A program made the position numbers and the translations under genes. The notes beneath the pieces were generated by a model. The model had not been told where the DNA came from and ran no database searches. It saw nothing but the letters and a program-made list of their open reading frames with translations. 39,847 nt of DNA from Ministeria vibrans ATCC 50519 (Eukaryota; Opisthokonta; Filasterea). This document shows positions 32,301 through 39,847 of this stretch, piece by piece. Within the stretch, counting starts at the first letter, position 1. The number at the start of each line of letters is the position of its first letter. The stretch spans positions 1-39,847 of the forward strand of contig CALSCP010000583.1 of assembly GCA_943704425.1 (NCBI GenBank). The letters are read 5' to 3'.

Positions 32301-35300
32301 GCGAGGACGAGAAGGATGCGGCGCTGGAGCGACTCAAGGAGATTCGCAAGGCCATGTGCGAGAAGTCGCTCGAGGTCGCGCCCGAGCCGGTCGCCGTGAA
32401 CAACTCGATGGAGCTGGTGGACACAGGTGCGGCGCCTGCTAAAGATTACGTGCGTGAAGCGCTCGAGATGGCTGCGGACGATTTGCAAGGCATTGCGGGC
32501 CGTCTGCGCAAGTGTGCTGTCGAGCCGCAGGTGTCGATTCCCGACATTTTCGTGTGGCTGCGCCGTGGCAAGGACCGCGATCGTGTTGCCTACTGCCGCT
32601 TCTCGCCTATTGACGTGATGTATGCGCACAAGGAACGCATGCGCGGCGCCAACTTTGGCCGCCTGCAGACGGTTATTATGAAGCGTCACGAGGACACGGG
32701 TCGCAAGAATGCTGGTCTTGAGATCCCCGCGTTGCTCATGATGCGCGTCTGGTTTGGCGACGCCGCCTCGTCCGTCAAATGGCCCGTGCCGGACGGACGC
32801 TACTGTGGCATCTCGGAGACGTTTGAGAATCAGCGTTTCTATCCGCTCAAGGGCTGGTCGGACACGACGCTGATGGGCGAGCGACCGCACTGGAGCAGCG
32901 TGAAGGGCAACGAGCCGCGCCCACGCGACGAGTGTTCTCTGCCCGAGGGGTGGGTCTGGGTGTCTGACTGGTACATTAGTCCGACGTGCATTGAGACGGA
33001 TCCCGATGTGGGCCGCGACGTCATCACTGAGGAAGTGTATGAGAACATGCGCTACGTGCCTATTAAGGGCTGGGGCAAGGTCATCAAGGGCGACCGACCG
33101 ACATTCAGCGACGAGACGGGCGACATCGAGCTCGACCGTGACGATGTGGAGCTGCCAAAGCACTGGATGTGGAGCGACGAGTGGCACGTGGATGTGAACC
33201 GCGCCGTGGACCACGATGGCTGGGAATACGCGACCAATTTTGGTGCCAAGAATTGGCATCCGTCCAAGAAGAGGATGCACTTTGTGCGACGTCGTCGTTG
33301 GGCTCGCGAGCGCTCGCGTACCGCCGCTGGAATGGCGGCTGCGGCGGGCGGCACCGGTGAGGGGATCGACGACGACGCCATGAGCGTCATGAGTGACCTG
33401 AGCACGACCAGCCAGGTGGTGGGCGAGGGCTGGGAGTACGCACGTGGCTTCGAGAAGAAGTTTCACAAGAAGAACCGTCGTGTGGACGTGGTGCGTCGCC
33501 GACGCTGGCATCGCGAGCGAGTGTGCGAGGCTGGCCGTGTGATGGACCCCAAGGATTTGACCATCAACGGCTTTGGCGCTGGTGGCTACGTGGTGCACAT
33601 CGACTCGACTGTGGTGCAAATGCGTGCGCACATTTACCAGGGTCGCGACCTGCCTGGCGAAGACAAGAGTGGTTTGTCGGACCCTTACATTCACATTGCG
33701 TTTGGCAACCGATCGGCCAAGTCGCTCATTTTTAAGCAGACGGTGGGACCCACGTGGGATCAGACGCTCACGGTGAACAAAGTTCGCGTGTGGGGCTCCG
33801 ACGAGCATTTGGTTGACAACCTGCCGAAGACGGTGGTGGAGCTGTACGATTGGGACCGCTACGGCGAGGATGCCTTCCTGGGTCGTTTCATGGTCAAGGG
33901 CAAGCTACGCGAGCTTGGGGACAGCCCACCGCGTCTCGAGTGGTACAAAATGAAGCGTGCCAACGAGGAGCGCGGCGAGCTGCTGGCGGCCTTTGAGGTG
34001 ATTCTTGCGGACACGAGCGGTCGCATTCCGCTGCCCATGCGCGAGATTGTGCAGGAGCAAATTACGGGCCATCGCAAGCCTGTCACGCGCATCCCCGTGG
34101 GCATTCGACCTGTCATGGAGTCGGTGTGTCTTGACATTCTCACGTGGGGACTGCGTCGTTTGTCGAAGGTGCGTGGCATCCGTCCCAAGAAGGTTCACGT
34201 GCAGTTTGAGTGCTCGGGCATTGTGGTTGATTCGAACATCATCACAAGCATGAAGACCTTCCCTAACTTTCCCTACCCCTTCATTCGCATGGAACTTGAA
34301 CTGCCCGTTGTCGACGAGTACATGCCACCGTTGACCATTCGTGTGTACGACCATGGCAAGGTCTTTGGCCAGACGCTCATTGGTGTGCACCAGGTGCGCA
34401 CGCTGGCCCAGTACCGTCGCACTGCCAAGGAAATTCTCGATTTGCGTCGCCGACCCATTGGCAGCAGCATTGCTGAGGTGCACCTTAAGGATGACGCGGC
34501 AACAACTGCCGCCGGTGTTGCTGGCACCAGTGATGCGGTGGCGGTGACCATGGAGCCGAAGGCGGCTGCGGCGCCGACCGAAGTGACAACAACTGGCGCT
34601 GAGGATGCTGCTGTTGCTGTAGGCGGCGGTGCGATCGAGATGAAGCAGATGCAGCCAGTGGTGAAGAAGGGCAAGAAGGCGGCGGCTGTGACGGCGGCAG
34701 CCAAGGCCGAAGAGGACAAGGCGAAAGCGACCAAGGCGGCGCTGGAGGCAGAGGCGGCTGCGGCTGCGGTTGCGGTTGTTACCGCAGGCGAGGGAGGAGA
34801 CGGTGCTGGAGCGGACGGTGCGACGGGCGCTGGGGCTGGAGGCGTGAGTGCTAGTGACGCACTGGCGGTGGTTGCGGAGGAGGTGGTGGAGGCAGAGTCG
34901 GCGGATTTCCAGACGGTCGACTGGTGGACCAAGTTTTTTGCGAGTCTTGATCGTGACCACAGCAAAGGGCCGTCGATGGTGCGCGACTACAAGGGTGACC
35001 GACTGACGGTGTTCAAGCGCGAGCTGGAGCGCGAGTTCTTCCTGGAGGACACGGTGGAGGCGTTCAATGTGGCCAAGGGACGCGAGTCGAACGAGCACAA
35101 GGAGACGGGCACGTTCAAGGGCGCCATTGCGGTGTACCCGGCGACGATCAAGGACGAAGTGCCGCCTGGCGGGGCCTGGCCCAATCTGCCGTCGAACCAA
35201 TGCACGGACATGCTGGTGCGCGTGTACATTGTGCGCGGCATTGAGCTGCAGCCACAGGACCCCAACGGCAAGTCGGATCCCTACATTATGCTCAAGCTGG

Positions 35301-35699
35301 GCAAAAAGGTCATCGAGAAGGACCGCGACAACTATGTTGTGGCGGACCTCAACCCGACCTTTGGGCGCATGTTCCAGTTTGTATGCACCTTCCCGCAGGA
35401 CGACGAGCTGACGGTGACGGTAATGGACTGGGACCGCATCACGAGCGACGATCTCATTGGCGAGACCAAGATTGATCTGGAGGCGCGCTTTCTGTCGCAC
35501 ATGCGTGCCACGGCGGGTCTCCCGCGCACCTACACGACGACGGGGCCACTCAAGTGGCGCGACGCCGAACTTCCCGTGGCCATTCTCGAGTCCATGTGTC
35601 GTCGTCGCAACCTGCCACCGCCCGCGTACACTGTGGACACCGAGGGTGAGCCTGCCGTGACACTTAATGGCCGTCGATTTGTGTCGCCAATCGAGCCAG
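28192..35699 (+). CDS. Ferlin, C-terminally incomplete in this assembly
   Basis: Ferlins are tail-anchored multi-C2 proteins for Ca2+-linked membrane fusion and repair. Exons: 28192-28285, 28900-29036, 29104-29214, 29474-29521, 29580-29784, 29868-30262, 30363-31167 and 31236-35699, giving 2086 codons before a GTAACA donor. Visible parts: C2A 1-114 (GESDPFVQF, TLNPEWNKEF); acidic linker 131-199; C2B/FerI about 215-331 (DYQVRITIHEARSL, RVKRTTNHPFFNE, DALIGTF); C2C about 380-510; acidic and coiled middle region; DysF repeats about 1114-1361 (WVWVSDWYI, GWEYATNF, VRRRRW); C2D about 1375-1520; C2E about 1585-1680; Ala/Lys-rich insert about 1685-1820; C2F about 1921-2014 (VRVYIVRGIELQPQDPNGKSDPYI, read as two overlapping motifs). 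The last C2 domain and the membrane anchor are missing. The reading phase after 35699 does not fit the next exons (cyclin), so the 3' end is lost at the minisatellite. Confidence 0.9.
28286..28899 (+). other. Unusually long first ferlin intron (614 nt)
   Basis: It starts GTATGT and ends TTACTCAG, about ten times the typical intron here. It contains a C-rich tract (28305-28335), a GC-rich core (about 28480-28670), a (CT)n run near 28715-28735 and a T-run at 28840-28856. Open frames in the core have no recognisable content. It may hold regulatory sequence or an alternative exon, but I cannot show either. Confidence 0.5.
29240..29400 (+). repeat. (TTG)n trinucleotide tract, ferlin intron 3
   Basis: ATT units near 29240-29270 are followed by TTG/TTGTTT units from about 29295 to 29398, inside the intron between 29214 and 29474. 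Confidence 0.9.
30284..30325 (+). repeat. (AAT)n/(ATT)n inverted array, ferlin intron 6
   Basis: AATAATAATAATTATTATTA-type tract between exons 6 and 7. It has the same self-complementary design as the intergenic arrays at 371-455 and 1370-1451. Confidence 0.8.
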
Positions 35700-35708
35700 G
35701 TAACATAA

Positions 35709-35711
35709 TAC

Positions 35712-35800
<89 letters not shown>

Positions 35801-36170
35801 AAGAAAGAAACAAAGTGATAGAGAGAGAGAGAGAAAGAAACAAAGTGATAGAGAGAGAGAGAGAAAGAAACAAAGTGATAGAGAGAGAGAGAGAAAGAAA
35901 CAAAGTGATAGAGAGAGAAAGAAACAAGTGATAGAGAGAGAGAGAGAGAAAGAAACAAAGTGATAGAGAGAGAAAGAAACAAGTGATAGAGAGAGAAAGA
36001 AACAAAGTGATAGAGAGAGAGAGAAAGAAACAAAGTGATAGAGAGAGAGAGAGAAAGAAACAAAGTGATAGAGAGAGAGAAAGGAGGGAAAGAGGAACAC
36101 AAAAGTAATTGAGAGAGAAAGGAGGGAGGGAGAAAGGAACAAAGGGATGGGGAGAGAGAGACAAAAACCA
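35709..36170 (+). repeat. (GA)n and 30-bp minisatellite at the ferlin/cyclin junction
   Basis: A pure (GA)n run (about 35717-35797) leads into at least three exact 30-bp units ending in AAAGAAACAAAGTGATA (35821-35910), then shorter variants and GGAGGGA-containing units to about 36165. This is the largest copy of the GTGATAGAGA family in the window and sits exactly where ferlin sequence ends. Confidence 0.9.
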
Positions 36171-36229
36171 AAATGATAATTATATTTATAAGATGCTCAC
36201 TCACTTTGGCTGTGTGTGATTCTGTGCAG

Positions 36230-36651
36230 TATCTGTGCGAACTGACGCTCCTGCACGAGTCCTTCCACGTGTTCCGGCCTTCTCTCATTTCTGCTTCAGC
36301 CGTGTTTGTGGCACGTCTTTTCCACGATGTGTCGGACTGGGTACACAGTCACACACACGCACATAATGTATCATCTAATTCCCTTCTGCATAGACACCCA
36401 CTCTGCTGCACTACACGCAGTATTCACCGAGTGACATGTATGAGTGTTCTCGCAGCCTCTATGTGATGTACCGCAACGCTTCCTCACACACCCTGCGAGT
36501 ACAACACACATCCCACTGCGGCTGTCGCATCTCATATTTGTTTTTGCTCTTTTAGGCTGTGTATGAGAAATACGCACATGAGACGTATGCGCGAGTCTCG
36601 CAGCGACCTATCTCTCGCATTGTTCTGCAGTACTTTGGCGACAGCCAATGA
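36230..36651 (+). CDS. C-terminal fragment of an A/B-type (mitotic) cyclin
   Basis: Three exons (36230-36340, 36394-36498, 36556-36651) encode about 103 aa that match the second cyclin fold and tail of A/B-type cyclins: YLCELTLLHESFHVFRPSLI, ASAVFVARLFHDVSDW, TPTLLHYTQYS and VYEKYAHETYARVS. Introns are 53 and 57 nt with phase-0 joints, and the gene ends in TGA. The destruction box and the first cyclin fold (with MRAILIDWL-type sequence) are not found upstream, because the ferlin gene and a minisatellite occupy that space. The fragment is therefore the 3' end of a gene whose 5' part is missing here through misassembly or rearrangement. Splicing from the ferlin donor would put these exons out of frame. 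Confidence 0.85.
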
Positions 36652-37005
36652 GTGTAATCTTTGTACATTAAAACTCTTTACCTTTTCACATTGGTCTACT
36701 TACTACTACTGTATCATTAATAAATGGGTTGTATTCTATTCTACTTACTACTACAACATTGGTCTATACCACGTCTATACTACTACAACATTGGTCTACT
36801 TACTACTACATATATTTAAAACTAAAAATTGATCAAAGAGTCTCACCAGAATGATTAGTGATGAAAGCAGTCAATTTTCCTCCTACAGATCAACTGCAGC
36901 TGTCAACTAATCATCTTCTCCTCAGATCTAATTTCTAAACTCTAAAGTATTCTAAGAAAATTTCACCAAATTTTAACCAGTATAGTGAACACCCTAGTCA
37001 GCTGA
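36652..37005. repeat. Intergenic stretch with short repeats and 30-bp element
   Basis: The motif CATTGGTCTACTTACTACTA recurs near 36688-36710 and 36788-36808, with a diverged copy between them. The 30-bp sequence at 36708-36737 is identical to 124-153 and contains AATAAA, about 60 nt past the cyclin stop. From 36840 to 37005 I see only unremarkable AT-rich DNA that probably holds the promoter of the next gene. Confidence 0.7.
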
Positions 37006-37784
37006 ATGCTAGCGTTGCTTCCCATCATCGGCGCTCTCGTGGCGCTCAGTGAGCCCGTAATGTCCACTTTTGTCTTTTTGTACTCCTCACACTCTCTTCC
37101 TCTCCATTTCTCTCTCTCTCTCTCGCCCCTCACTGTGAAGGTTTCCGCCTACTACATCTGCACGGGCACCTCCGCCACCATTTATTGCTACGGTAAAGCG
37201 GAGACGAGACGAATCGCGAATGAGTTGGGAATTTTTCTTTTTTTGACTCCTCTTTCTGTTCTGTCTCTTAGGCATTGCGTACTGCTGCTACAACAACTTC
37301 AACAACCCCTATTGCTGTGAGCCTATTTTTGGACTGTGGTGGTACGCAGGCGCGGTGCGGGGTCGTACGGATGACAGTGCACTAACTCATATTGTGTGTG
37401 CTTGTGCGTGACTCTGACAGGTTCTGGCTGTGCATCTCCGGCGCCGTCTTCCTCCTGCTGGTGATCGCTTGCTGCATTCGTCGTCGACGGCGGTTGGCCG
37501 CGGGTGCAGTGGTGGTGTCGTCGACAAACGTCACAACACCCTCGTACACCACGGGGTACCAGCAGGCGCCCAACACTGCCTACCAGGCGTACGGAAGTAC
37601 CGGAGCGGTGGCTGCACCCGCCTATCCGGTCGACGACAAGAACTCCTACCAGTACGGCCAATCCCCTTACTACTCACAGCAGCAACAGCAGCAGCAGCAG
37701 CAGCAACAGCAACAGCCACAGCCCGGCTATTACGCCGAGCCGCCGCCAGCGTATCAACAAGAGGCATCCTCCTCGAACGCCTAG
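37006..37784 (+). CDS. WBP1/VOPP1-like Cys-rich membrane protein with PY tail
   Basis: Four exons (37006-37056, 37141-37192, 37272-37341, 37421-37784) give about 178 aa. MLALLPIIGALVALSEP is a signal peptide. The ectodomain is Tyr/Cys-rich (YYICTGTSATIYCYG, AYCCYNNFNNPYCC). LWWFWLCISGAVFLLLVIACC forms one membrane helix, followed by RRRRR. The tail is Tyr/Gln/Pro-rich with a polyglutamine stretch and a PPPAY motif. The YYIC...CC...CC...LWxFW arrangement matches VOPP1/WBP1 family members, which sit in endosomal or lysosomal membranes and recruit WW-domain ubiquitin ligases. The polyQ is encoded by mixed CAG/CAA. The acceptor of exon 2 (GTGAAG) is weak, so that boundary is less certain. It shares design with the gene at 19227-19937. 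Confidence 0.78.
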
Positions 37785-37939
37785 TCATTTTGTTTTTGTG
37801 TTTTGTTGTGACTTGGTGGAAAGAGAGAGAGAGTGAGCGAAGGAAATGAAAACAAACTTATGCAAGATTAATCAATCAACCCAAAGTCCGAACGTTTAAT
37901 TTGTTACATTTTTATCTACTGAGTGACCGTACTCTTACA
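37785..37939. other. Short intergenic region
   Basis: 155 bp between a stop and the next start on the same strand. It contains a GAGAGAGAGA run and ATTAATCAATCAACC. It must combine the 3' end of the membrane-protein gene and the PDE12 promoter. No specific site is identified. Confidence 0.4.
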
Positions 37940-39847
37940 ATGCCTCTCACTAAAGCCTGTACAAGCTTTCCTGTTGCGGGAGTGGCGCGTGTCCGATGGA
38001 CAGCCGACTGCGAAATTTTGACAGTGCAACTTTTGACGGTTGACGGACGGCCGGCGTGCCTGCAGGTGAGCGCGCACGCCCCTCTCGCGACGCCGCCCTT
38101 ATCGAGTCGTTTATAGAGAAGTCGCGACGAGAACCTTGGGCGAACGCTTGACCGCCTTCTTGCCTCGTCCACACCCAAGGCAAAGAAGAGACTCAAAGGT
38201 GCGCCGGCCGCGTCTGCCGCGCCCCCAGCACCGACAGCGACGGCTTTGCTACGCCAGCCTAACGGTGAGGTGGTCTCGCGCGACACTCCCAGTTCCAAAG
38301 CATTTGTTTCGGGTCAGGCGCTTGAGGTGAGAGTTGATTACGACACACACAATGCTTTTAGTGCGTCTTTTTGCTTATGCAAACCCCCTTGTGTTGTCTT
38401 TTTTAATATTAATATTATTACGTCTTATGAAAAGATTGCGGGCTATGACGCGTATTCGGTGATTGTGAACAATCCTTTTATCACGTCGATTCAACTGCCC
38501 ACCATTGTGACGGCTACACTGCCGTTTGCGCCGTATGTGAAGACGGACTTTTGTCGCGTAGACGAGTGTCACTTTGCGTGGTTTCGCGACGACAACAAAC
38601 CACTGGGCAACTCGCCTGTCTACGTGCCCACCGTAGACGACATTGGCCATCGTGTGCGCGTAGAATGTGCACCACCAGGCGAACTGGCAGTGGTCGCCGA
38701 GAGTGTTGATGTAGTGGAGCCGTTTTGGACGCGAGCGACAATGCTGTGCGATCTGCGCGACTGGACGCCCTCTGGCCCTGTCCCGAGCAGCAGTGGCAAT
38801 GGTCTGCGTGTCATGTCGTACAACGTTCTTGCCGACACGTACGCCAGCACGGACTACGCGAGCAAAGTGCTGTATCCACACTGTGCGCCAGCATTGCTGA
38901 ATCTGTGGCGCAGACACCACCAGGTGTGCAAGGAAGTGCGTTTGTACGACCCAGATGTGGTATGCTTCCAGGAAGTTATGCTGCACCAGTTTAGCGAGTG
39001 TCTTGAGCCGCAGCTGAATGCGTGTGGATTTGATGGGCTCATGGCCTCCAAAGCGTGTCAGGTCCGTGAAGGCTGTGCGACCTTTTTTCGGCGCAGTCGC
39101 TTTGAGTTTGTGAGCAGCGAACGGGTCGCACTCAACGAAGCATTGACTGCACGTCTTGCTGTTGAGCAACAACAGAGCGGTGTGAATGACGCGTGGGCAA
39201 CCGACTTGTGCGGGCGTCTGGTGGGCCTCAACGAGCGCATGCAAAGGCTCTCGACGGTCGTTCAGCTTACGGTGTTGCGCGAGCGCACGTCGCAGCGACT
39301 GGTGTGTGTTGCCAACACGCATTTGTTTTTCCATTGGCGGGCCAGCGGCGAGCGACTCATCCAGACCAAGCTCATCTGCGAGGCACTGGAGCGACTCAAT
39401 GCACGACACGATGGTGCGCTCTCGGTGATTCTGTGTGGCGACCTAAACTCATCCGAGGAGACGGCTGCAGTGGCGCTGTTGGACACGGGCGTCGTTGCTC
39501 ACGACCATCCGTGCTGGGAAATGTTGGCACATCCACGTTCGGACGACGAACCGGTGCATGTGTCGCAGGAGGACGAGACGGCTGTACGCGAACAGCACGA
39601 GAAGGACACTGCTCATCTTGCGCCGTTTATGGGTGTCACCGTCTCCCATTCGCTCCGACTTACCAGTGCCTACAAGGATGCACCACCGCCCTACACCAAC
39701 TTTGTACCCAATTTTGTGGCGACACTTGATTGGATCTTTATTTCCGAGCGGGCCTTTCGCGTCGCTGCTGTGCTCAATGTGCCTCAGCGCGAACACATTG
39801 AGGCCCATGTGGCACTTCCCTCTGCTGTGGCGCCCTCCGATCACATC
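37940..39847 (+). CDS. PDE12: PDE12-like 2',5'-phosphodiesterase (runs off window)
   Basis: EEP-superfamily nuclease related to CCR4. PDE12 degrades 2',5'-oligoadenylates and trims poly(A) of mitochondrial transcripts in animals. Exons 37940-38065, 38117-38326 and 38435 to the window end give 583 codons. Human PDE12 is about 609 aa, so only a short tail is missing. The N-terminal region carries the family signature RSRDENLGRTLDRL. The catalytic domain shows MSYNVLADTYAS, CFQEV (metal-binding Glu), NTHLFFHW, CGDLNS, YTNFVPNF, LDWIFIS and a terminal PSDHI (catalytic His). The middle region (VYVPTVDDIGHRVRVEC) also matches. The long N-terminal mitochondrial extension of the animal protein is absent. 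The protein starts only about 40 residues before the conserved block, with a weakly basic MPLTKACTSFPVAGVARVRW, so mitochondrial targeting is possible but not clear. Confidence 0.92.

Noticed and set aside
32255-36142. Two long minus-strand open frames (517 and 745 codons)
   Set aside because: Antisense shadows of ferlin exon 8. The second begins with Leu/Ser runs from the GA minisatellite. Ferlin domains are on the plus strand.
35717-36165. Possible CRISPR-like array (regular 30-bp repeats)
   Set aside because: Units are tandem without unique spacers, the sequence is GA-rich satellite, and the host is eukaryotic.
35699-36651. Genuine ferlin-cyclin fusion gene
   Set aside because: The donor is phase 1 and the cyclin exon is phase 0, so splicing gives the wrong frame. 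Both genes lack essential parts.
1-39847. tRNA, rRNA or transposon genes
   Set aside because: I found no cloverleaf with conserved T-loop and anticodon context, no rRNA-like stretch, and no transposase or reverse-transcriptase motifs on either strand.

Overview
This is a compact, intron-rich nuclear segment from a unicellular eukaryote. Most introns are about 50-90 nt, start with GT and end with TAG or CAG, and interrupt GC-richer exons. Intergenic DNA is AT-rich. The gene set (ferlin, BAR-PH-ArfGAP-ankyrin ACAP, DCB/HUS/HDS large ArfGEF relative, two-domain FAD synthase, COX15, LYRM2, PDE12, CYP4-like P450, Notum/pectin acetylesterase, WBP1/VOPP1-like proteins) points to an aerobic protist with mitochondria, plausibly a relative of opisthokonts, Apusozoa or Amoebozoa. 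I cannot name the species. CCCTAA arrays suggest a TTAGGG-type telomere.

Layout. 1-4084: three minus-strand genes without a recognised family (a small membrane protein with a threonine/acid repeat tail, a signal-peptide multi-pass membrane protein, and a 214-aa protein). 4085-9106: FAD synthase and an intronless ankyrin protein, both plus. 9278-28191: strictly alternating divergent and convergent genes: ACAP (-), COX15 (+), cytochrome P450 (-), LYRM2 (+), WBP1/VOPP1-like (-), Notum/PAE esterase (+), SEC7-degenerate BIG/Mon2-like protein (-). 28192-35699: a ferlin that breaks off before its last C2 domain and membrane anchor. It runs into a GA-rich minisatellite, and the next exons (36230-36651) are the C-terminal end of an A/B-type cyclin. 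37006-39847: a second WBP1/VOPP1-like gene and a PDE12-like 2',5'-phosphodiesterase that leaves the window a few codons before its end.

Functional themes. Membrane traffic and lipid-binding scaffolds are prominent: an Arf GAP, an ArfGEF-like scaffold, a ferlin and PY-motif endosomal-type membrane proteins. So is mitochondrial or redox biochemistry: heme A synthase, an LYR-motif protein, FAD synthesis, P450, and a PDE12 relative. I see no operon-like or dedicated system. The neighbourhood looks like ordinary gene-dense protist chromosome.

The unusual material is mostly intronic and repetitive. One GA-rich minisatellite family (core AAACAAAGTGATAGAGAG) occurs in five introns. CCCTAA arrays occur in introns, always with CCCTAA on the sense strand. 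A 177-bp-period TG-rich duplication holds the only assembly gap, next to a likely GC-AG splice site. Exon models below were built by matching splice sites, reading phase and protein-family conservation. Phases agree across every junction reported.
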